A DNA stretch of 64,000 bases, from contig CM076193.1 in the NCBI GenBank assembly GCA_038277395.1, forward strand, positions 178,166,711 to 178,230,710, in the 5' to 3' direction. This DNA comes from Dryocosmus kuriphilus. Its lineage: Eukaryota > Arthropoda > Insecta > Hymenoptera > Cynipidae. The translations under genes and the position numbers were made by a program. Below the pieces are notes generated by a model. It was not told where the DNA came from. It searched no databases and worked only from the letters and a program-made list of their open reading frames with translations. Below, in pieces: positions 34,744 to 46,735 of this stretch; position 1 is the first letter of the stretch; the number at the start of each line of letters is the position of its first letter.

Positions 34744-36856
34744 ATGAACACTTACAGAATAAACAAATATGAATCTAAATTGAAAAACAAATTCATGAAT
34801 AAAATCAATAATCTAATCAATAATCAGAAACAAAATGAAATTAAATTTTTAGAACAGAATAACAAAAAATGGTTTTTAAATCTCCCTTCCATTACAATAC
34901 CTGACAATGTACAAATGATCTTAGGTCTAGGCGGAAAATTTGGTAAACCAATAATTAACAGGAAAAAAATTCCAATTTTAGATATCATTGAAAATTTGGA
35001 AAACAAAAGTTATCTTTTCAATAATGACATTAATATCGAATTTAGAATGGATTTTCTTCAAACTATCCATAAATTTATGAATTCAAAAGTTCAACACAAT
35101 ATATGGGAAAAAAATCTTATTTATAAAATAGATGAATGTAAACAATTTTTGAACAATAATAAAGATTTAAATTATTACTACGAGAGCTGATAAGGGTCAA
35201 GTTACTGTTATTATGGACATTCATGACTATAATAATAAAATGCTTGAATTATTAAACGATACAAATACATATACAAAACTACCTAGGAACCCAATACATA
35301 AAATACGAAATGATTTACATGAAATTTTGAAAGTCTGGAAAAATAATGAATATATAGATCATGATTTATACAAACACTTGAATTGTCCACAATATAATGG
35401 AATATTATCTAGGTGTTACGGTTTACCAAAGACTCATAAAGATAATTACCCTCTACGACTCATTGTATCCTCTATTGACAGTCCAACATATAATCTAGCT
35501 AATTGGTTAAAATGTATCCTCAAGAACATTCCGAAACCCGTATCATATGTAAAGGATAGTAAAGAATTTATTGACTCAATCAAAAACTTAATTGTACCAA
35601 ATGATCATAAACTAATATCATTAGATGTAAAAGCACTCTTCACCAACATTCCAATTGAACATGTCATTAAAGGAATAGAACACAGGTGGATTCACATACG
35701 AGAAAATTCAAATTTAAACATAGATAATTTCATTAAAGCAATTCAATTTATCTTGGGATCTACTAGTTTTACTTTCGATAAAAAATATTACTCACAAAAT
35801 TTTGGCACCCCTATGGGGTCGCCTTTATCACCCATTATTTCCGATATAGTGATGGATGATTTGGAAAATACTTGCCCTAAAAAACTAAATTTTAAACCAA
35901 TCATATATAAAAGGTATGCAGATGACATATTTACTATCATTCCGTCAAGAGAAATTACAAAAACATTAGATATCTTTAATAGTTATCATACCAGGTTAGA
36001 ACTTACAATAAAAATTGAAAATGAAAATAAAATATAATTTTTTAGATACCACCATCATAAGAGACAATAATAAACTATTAACTAACTGGTACCATAAACC
36101 TACTTTTTCAGGACGATACATCAATTATTTTTCAATACATCCAATGAAATTTAAAATTAGCACTATTTACAATTTAGTAGATAAAGCTTTACAACTTTCA
36201 GATCGTTGCTTTCACAAAGAAAATCTAAAATTTATCATTGATACTCTAAAAGAAAACAATTATCCCACGAAATTTACACAGAAATATATGAAAAAAAGAA
36301 TCTGTTTTAGAAAATCAATAAAACCTAATGGTGAAAATTTCAATAATGATATTGAAATAGATAGAAGCAGAACAGTGTGTTTACCCTTCATTGAGGGTCT
36401 GGTTTTGAGGGTCTTAATGATAAATTGACTAAAATGCTAAAAAAATATGACATCAAGGTAGTTGAAAAAATTAACAACAATTCGTTTGGTATTACAAATA
36501 ATGGGAAGGATAGATTGGATGTTGGTGACGAAATCAACGTCGTATACAAAATCAAATGTATTAATTGTAACGCGTGTTATATAGGACAAACAAAAAGATG
36601 CTTATCAAAGAGAATAAGTGAACACAAAAATAACATAACCCAGGATGAGTTAAATGTAATTTCAGAACACAGAATCCAAACTGGCCATGATATGGATTGG
36701 AACAATGTTGAAATCTTACACAAAGAAAAAAATTTAAACAAAAGACTAATAGCAGAAATAATGTACATAAAAAAAGAGTCTCCGTAGACTTTAAATAAAA
36801 TAACAGATACTGAAAAACTAGATAATATATATAATAATTTTACCAAATTTATTTAA
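34744..36856 (+). pseudogene. PLE-2: Penelope-like RT with GIY-YIG endonuclease, 5'-truncated, frameshifted
   Basis: Four segments: 34,744-35,190 (N-terminal extension, VQMILGLGGKFGKPI), 35,213-36,037 (RT), 36,015-36,428 (thumb/linker) and 36,425-36,856 (GIY-YIG). RT motifs: YGLPKTHKDNYPLRLIVSS, LISLDVKALFTNIPIEHV, NFGTPMGSPLSPIISDIV, KRYADDIFTIIP. The catalytic aspartates are present. The endonuclease shows YKIKCINCNACYIGQTKR with the CxxC finger typical of PLEs, then RISEHKNN and a conserved Glu (LIAEIMYIKK). Roughly the first 90 residues seen in PLE-3 are absent. There are three frame changes (near 35,190, 36,030 and 36,425), and a TAG at ~36,785 interrupts the end. Confidence 0.9.
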
Positions 36857-37272
36857 TCAATCCAAAAACAATACTACATAAATTAAAAATTCTAATAATT
36901 TTAATTGAATTTTAAACCTTTCGCTCTTTCTCTTTGATAACCTATGCCTGTTTATTATAATAAGTATCACAGATAGAGCTGTGTACATTTCAGTCGACTA
37001 CAAACTCTAAAGGTGATGAGATTAAACATCATTTCTCAACCTAAGAAAATATACAATTTTAACCAAACTTTTATAAATTTTAAATTAATTATTAGTTGAT
37101 TGGACTACGAGTTTTTTATGTTAACAAAAATAAGTTAAAAAATTTTTATAACGAATACACACAATGTAAGTACAATTGTAAATAATCTATTTTTTATTGT
37201 AACATGCTACTCTATTTGATAATTAAGTTTAATTTATAAATAACATCCTTTATAGACAACATCATTAATAAA
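36857..37272 (+). other. PLE-2 3' non-coding region
   Basis: AT-rich sequence between the PLE-2 stop and its hammerhead motif, corresponding to the terminal-repeat part of the element. No ORF. Confidence 0.55.
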
Positions 37273-37315
37273 ATTTCTGAAGAGGGTGACACACAAGGTC
37301 ACCGAAACGTTAAAT
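37273..37315 (+). ncRNA. Hammerhead ribozyme-like motif of PLE-2
   Basis: Box CTGAAGA 37,277-37,283, one extra G, stem II ggtgac/gtcacc (37,285-90 with 37,298-303), GAAA 37,304-307. Stem III is the palindrome acgt (37,307-310), with T at position 17. Stem I pairs attt (37,273-76) with aaat (37,312-315). Sense strand of PLE-2. It is the cleanest copy in the window. Confidence 0.7.
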
Positions 37316-37398
37316 ACTTGACTAGTTACATCGATACCTTCCACCAACCAGTATTATTTTTAATTATGAATTACTAGTGTGTCGAATACTCCACATAG

Positions 37399-37776
37399 AC
37401 AAATATTCATATAGCAATTGAAATTGTCAAGTTCGGAAAATACTGCCAACAAATAGTGAAAATGTACGTAAACCTTTATAATTGGTACTACGTGCCAGTA
37501 ACAGCACACAAAATTCTGATTCATGGAGCTAAAATTATTGAATCTGCTTCCCTCCCCATTGATCAATTGACGGAAGGAGCTCAAGAGGCGAACAGCAAAA
37601 TTTTCAAACATCTACGAGAGTTTCACACTCGAAAATGTAGCAGAGAGGCTACTAATAGAGATCTTGGACGATAATTACTTATTTCAACTGACCCAAAAAT
37701 TGTAAATCTGAGGCAAAAATGGAAGAAGAAAGTAATTCTCTTGGGTCCTGAAGCTCAAGACTTGCTCAAGACGTAA
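37399..37776 (+). pseudogene. C-terminal fragment of an insect transposon-like protein
   Basis: Open from 37,399 with one in-frame TAA at ~37,672. Reads NWYYVPVTAHKILIHGAKII, LPIDQLTEGAQEANSKIFKH and HTRKCSREATNRDL. I recognise the pattern W-Y-x-M/V-P..HK-L-HG..II...LPIGQLSEEAQE-x-NK from uncharacterised insect proteins repeated in many genomes. No start or upstream domain is present. A remnant of an element whose body is missing. Confidence 0.5.
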
Positions 37777-38622
37777 AATGGAAGCCTAGAGTCATATTTT
37801 GGCAACGAAAGAAGAACTTTCTTAAGAATCGTGAGCTTCCCGACTCTTCATTTGTTACCGAATTTATTTATAACAATTATTAAATATATTGTTCAATCAT
37901 TCTTTGCATTTGAACCCTTTTGTGTTAGCCAACTGCAAGTACTAAATGAAAATAACGAACTTTTTTCCTGCCTTTTTTTTATTTGTTGTAAAATTTGTTT
38001 ATAAATATCATGAAAATTATTGTTTAGTTATTGTCTGTATTCAAACTCCCTCGAGTTAGCTAATTATAAGTACACACTGAAGAAAACGGTGTTTTTCTTC
38101 AAAAAATACACAAAGTTGACATTTGTTAAAGAAATTTGTTTATATTATTGTTCATTGTTATTCAGATACGACATTTTTCCATCATGGTGATGTTATGCGA
38201 TAAATTACATGCAAAATGAAGAAAAATAATATGAAAATAATGAAAATCGCGAAAATCAAACTTTAAAAAATTATTTGTTTATTAAAAAATTCTTTTATTT
38301 AATTATGGCTATTGGATAATCTTCTAATAATGTTGCACTATCAATCTGAGTTGATTACGAAGTTTTTCATTCTATTTCCAAGAATCTAGAGGACTAAACT
38401 GCAAAAATTGCCATTTTTTCCCCACATATTTGTTTATTTATAAAAAATTGGAGACCTACTTCGAAAATTAGCCTCGACAATTCTCTCCGGAATTTCATCA
38501 AATTTTGACAGATTTGAAGGTTCAGAAGAATATTATTACTTAACCTTTTATCTCCTAGTCCGTGACTGCTGCCCTAGAGGCAATCAACTTGCACGTGATA
38601 TCATTATTCAGTATTATGAGAC
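37777..38622. other. No gene recognised
   Basis: AT-rich sequence after the fragment, up to the foldback transposon. No TIR or repeat found. Confidence 0.5.
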
Positions 38623-38631
38623 ACACAATGA

Positions 38632-39130
38632 ATGTCCAGGAAGTTGGCAACGGCAACTTCGAATTTCATAAAAATGAAAATTGTGCTGAATTGTGCTAGA
38701 TTTGTGCTCTATTGTGCTGCAAAATATTTTTTGAAAAAATGAAAATTTGGCTCCAAAAATCAAAAAAAAGGTTTTATGTCAGCTGCAAGGCAAAATTGGT
38801 ATTACAAACCGTTTTCGGAAAAAAGAATATTTCAAAAAAAGACCAGCCGCGCCATTTTATTTTTTTGAAAAAAACAAAACTTGTGCTAGGAACTACGTGC
38901 TAGGCATATTACTGTGCTGCACAAATAAAGTCAGAATCTTAAACCATTTTCGAAAGAAAGCAAATAAAAAAAACACTAAGAAATGATAGATTTCAAAATT
39001 TCGAAAAAATAGAACTTGTGCTGAGTTGTGCTAGGTGAGTACAACAAAACACTTTAATGGTATCTTCTACTCAGATAATTATTTCTCATAATAATTACAC
39101 TTGAAAAAATTTTTTTGACCCAAAATTTTG
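38632..39130. repeat. Left long TIR of the foldback transposon
   Basis: Pairs with 44,255-44,750 inverted. Shared landmarks include gttggcaacg, attgtgctgaattgtgct, aggaactacgtgctag and cataataattacactt, in the same order from each end. Divergence includes small indels. Confidence 0.8.
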
Positions 39131-42100
39131 AAAAAAGCAAATTTTGAAAAAAGTAAAGTGGTGCTAAGTTGTGCTAGGCGAACACAACAGAAGAATTGTA
39201 CTACATTTTTCACTCAGATTGATATTTTTCATAATAATCACACTTGAAAAAATTTTGTTGACCCAAAATTTTGAAAAATGCGAAATTTGAAAAAAGTGAA
39301 GATGTGCTAAGTTGTGCTAGGCGAGCAAAACAGAAGACTCGAATGACATTTTTCACTCAGATTTATATTTTCCATAATAAACACATTTAAAAAAATTTGG
39401 TTTACCCAAAATTTTGAAAAATGCGAATTTTGAAAAAAGTGAAGCTGTGATGACTTGTGCTAGGCGAGCACAACAGAAGACTCGAATGACATTTTTGACT
39501 CAGATTTACATTTTTCATAATAAACACATTTGAAAAAATTTGTTTGACCCCAAATTTTGAAAAATAAGAATTTTGAAAAAAGTTAAGTTGTGCTCAGTTG
39601 TGCTAGGCGGACACAACAGAAAACTTATGACATTTTTCACTCAGATTTATATTTAGCATAATAAAAATATTTGAAAAAGTCTTGTTGACCTAAAATTTTA
39701 AAAATTGTGAATTTTGAAAAAAGTGAAGCTGTGCTGAGTTGTGCTAGGCGGACACAACAGAAAACTTATGACGTTTTTCACTCAGATTTATATTTAGCAT
39801 AATAAAAATATTTGAAAAAGTCTTGTTGACCTAAAATTTTAAAAATTGTGAATTTTGAAAAAAGTGAAGTTGTGCTAAGTTGTGCTAGGCGAGCAAAACA
39901 GAAGACTCGAATGACATTTTTCACTCAGATTTATATTTTCCATAATAAACACATTTAAAAAAATTTGGTTTACCCAAAATTTTGAAAAATGCGAATTTTG
40001 AAAAAAGTGAAGCTGTGATGACTTGTGCTAGGCGAGCACAACAGAAGACTCGAATGACATTTTTGACTCAGATTTACATTTTTCATAATAAACACATTTG
40101 AAAAAATTTGTTTGACCCCAAATTTTGAAAAATAAGAATTTTGAAAAAAGTTAAGTTGTGCTCAGTTGTGCTAGGCGGACACAACAGAAAACTTATGACA
40201 TTTTTCACTCAGATTTATATTTAGCATAATAAAAATATTTGAAAAAGTCTTGTTGACCTAAAATTTTAAAAATTGTGAATTTTGAAAAAAGTGAAGCTGT
40301 GCTGAGTTGTGCTAGGCGGACACAACAGAAAACTTATGACGTTTTTCACTCAGATTTATATTTAGCATAATAAAAATATTTGAAAAAGTCTTGTTGACCT
40401 AAAATTTTAAAAAATTGTGAATTTTGAAAAAAGTGAAGTTGTGCTAAGTTGTGCTAGGCGAGCAAAACAGAAGACTCGAATGACATTTTTCACTCAGATT
40501 TATATTTTCCATAATAAACACATTTAAAAAAATTTGGTTTACCCAAAATTTTGAAAAATGCGAATTTTGAAAAAAGTGAAGCTGTGATGACTTGTGCTAG
40601 GCGAGCAAAACAGAAGACTCGAATGACATTTTTGACTCAGATTTACATTTTTCATAATAAACACATTTGAAAAAATTTTTTTGACCCCAAATTTTGAAAA
40701 ATAAGAATTTTGAAAAAAGTTAAGTTGTGCTCAGTTGTGCTAGGCGGACACAACAGAAAACTTATGACATTTTTCACTCAGATTTATATATAGCATAATA
40801 AAAATATTTGAAAAAGTCTTGTTGACCTAAAATTTTAAAAATTGTGAATTTTGAAAAAAGTGAAGCTGTGCTAAGTTGTGCTAGGCAAACACAACAGAAG
40901 AATTGTACTACATTTTTCACTCAGATTGATATTTTTCATAATAATCACACTTGAAAAAATTTTGTTGACCCAAAATTTTGAAAAATGCGAAATTTGAAAG
41001 AAGTGAAGTTGTGCTAAGTTGTGCTAGGCGAGCAAAACAGAAGACTCGAATGACATTTTTCACTCAGATTTATATTTTCCATAATAAACACATTTAAAAA
41101 AAATTTGGTTTACCCAAAATTTTGAAAAATGCGAATTTTGAAAAAAGTGAAGCTGTGATGACTTGTGCTAGGCGAGCAAAACAGAAGACTCGAATGACAT
41201 TTTTGACTCAGATTTACATTTTTCATAATAAACACATTTGAAAAAATTTTTTTGACCCCAAATTTTGAAAAATAAGAATTTTGAAAAAAGTTAAGTTGTG
41301 CTCAGTTGTGCTAGGCGGACACAACAGAAAACTTATGACATTTTTCACTCAGATTTATATATAGCATAATAAAAATATTTGAAAAAGTCTTGTTGACCTA
41401 AAATTTTTAAAAATTGTGAATTTTGAAAAAAGTGAAGCTGTGCTAAGTTGTGCTAGGCAAACACAACAGAAGAATTGTACTACATTTTTCACTCAGATTG
41501 ATATTTTTCATAATAATCACACTTGAAAAAATTTTGTTGACCCAAAATTTTGAAAAATGCGAAATTTGAAAGAAGTGAAGTTGTGCTAAGTTGTGCTAGG
41601 CGAGCAAAACAGAAGACTCGAATGACATTTTTCACTCAGATTTATATTTTCCATAATAAACACATTTAAAAGAATTTGGTTTACCTAAAATTTTGAAAAA
41701 TGCGAATTTTGAAAAAAGTGAAGCTGTGATGACTTGTGCTAGGCGAGCAAAACAGAAGACTCGAATGACATTTTTGACTCAGATTTACATTTTTCATAAT
41801 AAACACATTTGAAAAAATTTTTTTGACCCCAAATTTTGAAAAATAAGAATTTTGAAAAAAGTTAAGTTGTGCTCAGTTGTGCTAGGCGGACACAACAGAA
41901 AACTTATGACATTTTTCACTCAGATTTATATATAGCATAATAAAAATATTTGAAAAAGTCTTGTTGACCTAAAATTTTAAAAATTGTGAATTTTGAAAAA
42001 AGTGAAGCTGTGCTAAGTTGTGCTAGGCAAACACAACAGAAGAATTGTACTACATTTTTCACTCAGATTGATATTTTTCATAATAATCACACTTGAAGAA

Positions 42101-43980
42101 ATTTTGTTGACCCAAAATTTTGAAAAATGCGAAATTTGAAAAAAGTGAAGTTGTGCTAAGTTGTACTAGGCGAGCAAAACAGAAGACTCGAATGACATTT
42201 TTCACTCAGATTTATATTTTCCATAATAAACACATTTAAAAAAATTTGGTTTACCCAAAATTTTGAAAAATGCGAATTTTGAAAAAAGTGAAGCTGTGAT
42301 GACTTGCGCTTGGCGAGCACAACAGAACACTCGAATGACTTTTTTGACTGAGATTTACATTTTTCATAATAAACACATTTGAAAAAATTTTTTTGACCCC
42401 AAATTTTGAAAAATAAGAATTTTGAAAAAAGTGAAGCTGTGCTGAGTTGTGCTAGGCGGACACAACATAAAACTTATGACGTTTTTCACTCAGGTTTATA
42501 TTTAGCATAATAAAAATATTTGAAAAAGTCTTGTTGACCTAAAATTTTAAAAATTGTGAATTTTGAAAAAAGTGAAGCTGTGCTGAGTTGTGCTAGGCGG
42601 ACACAACAGAAAAATTATGACGTTTTTCACTCAGATTTATATTTAGCATAATAAAAATATTTGAAAAAGTCTTGTTGACCTAAAATTTTAAAAATTGTGA
42701 ATTTTGAAAAAAGTGAAGTTGTGCTAAGTTGTGCTAGGCGAGCAAAACAGAAGACTCGAATGACATTTTTCACTCAGATTTATATTTTCCATAATAAACA
42801 CATTTGAAAAAATTTGGTTTACCCAAAATTTTGAAAAATGTGAATTTTGAAAAAAGTGAAGCTGTGATGACTTGTGCTAGGCGAGCACAACAGAAGACTC
42901 GAATGACATTTTTGACTCAGATTTACATTTTTCATAATAAACACATTTGAAAAAATTTTTTTGACCCCAAATTTTGAAAAATAAGAATTTTGAAAAAAGT
43001 TAGGTTGTGCTGAGTTGTGCTAGGCGGACACAACAGAAAACTTATGACATTTTTCACTCAGATTTATATTTAGCATAATAAAAATATTTGAAAAAGTCTT
43101 GTTGACCTAAAATTTTAAAAATTGTGAATTTTGAAAAAAGTGAAGCTGTGCTGAGTTGTGCTAGGCGAGCACAACAGCAGACTCGTATAACATTTTTCAC
43201 TCAGATTGATATTTTTCATAATAATCACACTTGAAAAAATTTTGTTGACCAAAAATTTTGAGAATTGCGAATTTTGAAAAAAGTAAAGTTGTAATGAGTT
43301 GTGCTGGACGAGCACAACAGGATTCTCGAATGACATTTTTCACTCAGATTTATATTTTCCATAATAATCACACTTGAAAGAACTTTGTTGACCCAAAATT
43401 TTGAAAAATTGCGAATTTTGAAAAAAGCGAACTTTACTGAGTTGTGCTAGGTGAGCAAAATAGAAGACTTGCATGACATTTTTCACTCAGGTTGATATTT
43501 TTCATAATAATCACACTCAAAGAATTCCTGTTAATTCAAAGTTTTGAAAAATGTGAATTTTGAAAAAAGTGAAGTTGTGCTCAGTTATGCTAGGCGAGCA
43601 CAACAGAACACTCTTATGATATTTTTCACTTAGATTTATATTTTCCATAATAAACACATTTGAAAAAATTTTTTTGACCCAAAATTTTGAAAATTGTGAA
43701 TTTTGAAAAATACGAATTTTGAAAAAACTGAAGTTGTGCTGAGTTCTTCTGGGCGAGCATAACAGAAGACTCGAATGGCATTTTTCACTCAGATTTATAT
43801 TTTCCATAATAAACACATTTGAAAAAATTTAGTTTACCCAAAATTTTGAGAAATGCAAATTTTGAAAAAACTGAAATTGTGCTGAGTTGTACTAGGCGAG
43901 CACAACCCAGAAGACTTATGACATTTTTCACTCAGATTAATATTTTTCAGCATAATTAAACTTGAAAACATTTTATGAAC
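39020..43980. repeat. Higher-order satellite inside the transposon: ~142-bp monomer, 570-bp tetramer
   Basis: Monomers share ttgtgctaggcgagcacaac, cattttcactcagattt-like and aaaattttgaaaaa blocks. A variant with gctgtgatgacttgtgctag recurs near 39,448, 40,018, 40,587, 41,157, 41,727, 42,297 and 42,867, a period of 569-570 bp (four monomers). One slot has two alleles: ggcggacacaacagaaaactt in units near 39,730, 40,300 and 42,580, and ggcaaacacaacagaagaat in units near 40,868, 41,448 and 42,018. Edges are more diverged than the centre. Confidence 0.93.
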
Positions 43981-43984
43981 AAAA

Positions 43985-44290
43985 TTGATTCAAGTGTAAT
44001 TATTATGAAAAATATTAATCTGAGTGATAAATGTCATTACAGTTTTTTGTTTTGCTAGCCCAGCACAACTCAGCACAACTTCGCTTTTCTCAAAATTCGT
44101 ATTTTTCAAAATTTCGGGTCAACAAAATTTGTTCAAATTTGTTTATTATGAAAAATATAAATCGGAGTGAAGAATGTCATTTGGGTCTTCTGTTGTGCTC
44201 GCCTAGCACAACTCAACACAGCTTCACTTTTTTCAAAATTCGCAATTTTCAAAATTTTGGGTCAACAAAATTTTTTCAGTGTAATTATTA
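43985..44290 (-). repeat. Two monomers of the same satellite in opposite orientation
   Basis: From about 43,985 the sequence reads as the reverse complement of the array (for example tctgttgtgctcgcctagca), continuing into the right TIR. The array is therefore asymmetric: about 35 monomers one way and two the other. Confidence 0.88.
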
Positions 44291-44750
44291 TGAGGAATAA
44301 TTATCTGAGCAGAAAATTTTGAAATTTATCATTTTTTAGGGTTTTTTTTATTTGCTTTCTTTTTGAAAATGGTTTAAGATTTTGACTTTATACTTGCAGC
44401 ACAGTAATATGTCTAGCACGTAGTTCCTAGCACAAGTTTTGTTTTTTCAAAAAAACAAAATGGCGGGGCTGATTTTTTTTTAATATTGTTTTTTCGAAAA
44501 CGGTTTGTAATATAAAATTTTGCCTTGCAGCACATTTTTTTTGTGTCCTTCATGCTACCCAGCACAATTTTTTTTTTCGAGAAAATCAATTGGCGAGGCT
44601 GATATAAAATTTTGTTTTTTGATTTTTGGGGCCAAATTTTCATTTTTTCAAAAAATATTTTGCGGCATAATAGAGCACAAATCTAACACAATTCAGCACA
44701 CTTTTCATTTTTATAAAATTCGAAGTTGGCGTTGCCAACTTTCCGGACAT
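44255..44750. repeat. Right long TIR of the foldback transposon
   Basis: Inverted counterpart of 38,632-39,130, ending ttgccaactttccggacat. Contains an extra ~30-bp segment near 44,540-44,570 (rich in T) not seen on the left. Confidence 0.8.
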
Positions 44751-44759
44751 ACGCAATGA

Positions 44760-45585
44760 ACTGAATTCTAGAAATCAAGGACGACTGACTGAAATATTGG
44801 TCTCCTTAGAGTTAAAAAAAGATCCTTAAAGAAGGTATATTTAAATTTATTTTTAAGTTCTGAATTAACGAATACTATTTTAAAAACCAGAATCATTTTA
44901 GTTGTTTGCATTGGTGATTTGGAGAGTGTTTGAAAAAATTAGTATTAAAAGTACTTTAATACAAGTGCAATTTTCAGAATCTCATCACATCGATTTTCGG
45001 AATTAGCCGCAGAAATACAGCAACTTTTTCCTAGTGAAATTCCCGTACGTAAGCTATAATATTTCTCAAAATTATTTTGTAGTTGTAAGAGCTTTTTCTG
45101 CTAATATCCAGTTGAAACAGTTGTATATAATTTATATATAGTGGACAAAACACTGATATATTTCATTTGTGTTACATAGGAAAGTTCATAAAACATAATG
45201 AAAAATATCATTGTCTTATCCACTATCCACTAACTTTTTCAGCTGGGTAGCATTATTGTAAATGCTAAGACATGGTCACAACTTAACCAAAAAAGGACAA
45301 TGAATTAATTTTTTTACCGTGACTTTGACATACTTCTAGAAAAAAATCTATTCAGTCACTTGAAATATCACATGATATAATGCGATTTAACGTAACTTTG
45401 ATTTAAAAATTTTATTAAATTTTAAGTTCAATTTTTAACTTTTTCAATTATCAAATCGTACAGCACTATCTGTAATTATGAAAGCTTTAACATTAGAATA
45501 TTTTATTACAGGTCTTCATCTTTAAGCATACATTTCCTATTTATTAAATTTTAAAGTGCACTTTTATAGACATTAGCCATTAAAA
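44760..45585. other. No gene recognised
   Basis: AT-rich, unique sequence between two transposons. No coding signal. Confidence 0.5.
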
Positions 45586-46065
45586 ATCCCGTGTAGGAAT
45601 ACAATCAGGGATCCGGTCGGGTCCCGGCCGGATCACCCGGGTTTTAACCGGGCGCTGGCCGGGAAAACTGTCCGGGATCCGGCTAAAAACGTCACGGTAA
45701 ACTGGTCGGATCCCGGCTTGAATAATTTTGCTGGGGTTTTTAGCAGCCCCAAAATAAATCCAATGGGTCCGCACAGATCGTGCAAAATATTGCATGAAAT
45801 ATTTGTGAAATGTTATTTGAATATTTTTACAATATTACAAGCAAGATTTCTACAATCATGCATTTAACTTTTTCAAAACATTTCGAAATGTTATTAAAAT
45901 TTTGTAGTCAAATTTAGAAATTTACCTAAAATTTAGATAAATCTGCAAAAAAAAGTTGTTTTATATATATTATGGCTGCACTTAAATTATGTTTAAAGTT
46001 ACACAATTGCACAAGCATTTACTTATATATATACATAAAATAGCACGCTTAATTACTATGAAAAA

Positions 46066-46170
46066 TCGCACCCGCTGAGGATTTGAACCCTACCTGGTAT
46101 ACCTAAAGAACTACCTAACCTTATGTATAAATATACCGCACGCCTTAGCCGACTGAGCTATTACACCGCT
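46066..46170 (-). mobile_element. tRNA-derived SINE head or tRNA relic
   Basis: On the minus strand TAGCTCAGTCGGCTAAGGC (46,160-46,142) matches the tRNA A box and D arm, and GGGTTCAAATCC (46,090-46,079) matches the B box and T loop. The A-to-B distance is longer than in a plain tRNA, and acceptor and T stems pair poorly, so a functional tRNA is unlikely. Internal polymerase III promoter inferred. Confidence 0.5.
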
Positions 46171-46254
46171 TGAACTTTCTGGACAAAAACAAAGCCAAGG
46201 TGTTTCCTTGAAAGACCCAGGGACGCCATACTTGGAACCTCGACAAGTTTTTAG

Positions 46255-46735
46255 AAGTTTCCAAATTACCAAAATTCTCAAAAATTTCAAAATTCTCCAA
46301 AATTCTCTAAAATTACCAAAATTCTCAAAAATTTCAAAATTTTCCAAAATTCTCTAAAATTACCAAAATTCTCAAAAATTTTCAAAATTACCAAAATTTC
46401 CAATATTTTCTAAAATTTCAAAAATTCCAAAAATTACCAAAATTCTCAAAAATTTCAAAATTCTCCAAAATTCTCTAAAATTACCAAAATTCCCAAAAAT
46501 TTTCAAAATTACCAAAATTTCCAATATTTTCTAAAATTTCAAAAATTCCAAAAATTACCAAAATTCTCAAAAATTTCAAAATTCTCCAAAATTCTCTAAA
46601 ATTACCAAAATTCTGAAAAATTTTCAAAATTACCAAAATTTCCAATATTTTCTAAAATTTCAAAAATTCCAAAAATTACCAAAATTCTCAAAAATTTTCA
46701 GAATTACCAAAATTCTTGAAAATTTTGTAATTTTT
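46255..46735. repeat. Minisatellite built on ccaaaattctcaaaa-like units
   Basis: Short ~11-12-bp units (ccaaaattctcaaaaa and variants) are organised into a longer ~121-bp repeat whose copies start near 46,310, 46,432 and 46,553. Purine/pyrimidine-skewed and AT-rich. The minus-strand open frame rich in EFWxIL is produced by the repeat. Confidence 0.88.

Larger units (their letters stand above)
38632..44750. mobile_element. 6.1-kb foldback transposon with internal satellite, MULE-like
   Basis: Ends match as inverted repeats: atgtccaggaagttggcaac at the left and, inverted, atgtccggaaagttggcaac at the right. They continue into long (~400-500 bp) diverged TIRs. Flanks are acacaatga (38,623-38,631) and acgcaatga (44,751-44,759), a 9-bp target duplication with one change, which is the size Mutator-like elements make. 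No transposase is encoded. The interior is a tandem array of ~142-bp units. MULE membership rests on TSD size and long TIRs only. Confidence 0.72.

Noticed and set aside
38712..38986. Overlapping ORFs in the left TIR of the foldback element
   Set aside because: They overlap each other in different frames within a TIR and consist of lysine-rich low-complexity sequence.
45580..45795. 71-codon minus-strand ORF in the CCGG-rich block
   Set aside because: It arises from the subterminal GC repeats and has no recognisable protein features.
46066..46170. Functional tRNA gene
   Set aside because: A and B boxes are present, but spacing is too long and the acceptor, anticodon and T stems do not pair convincingly.
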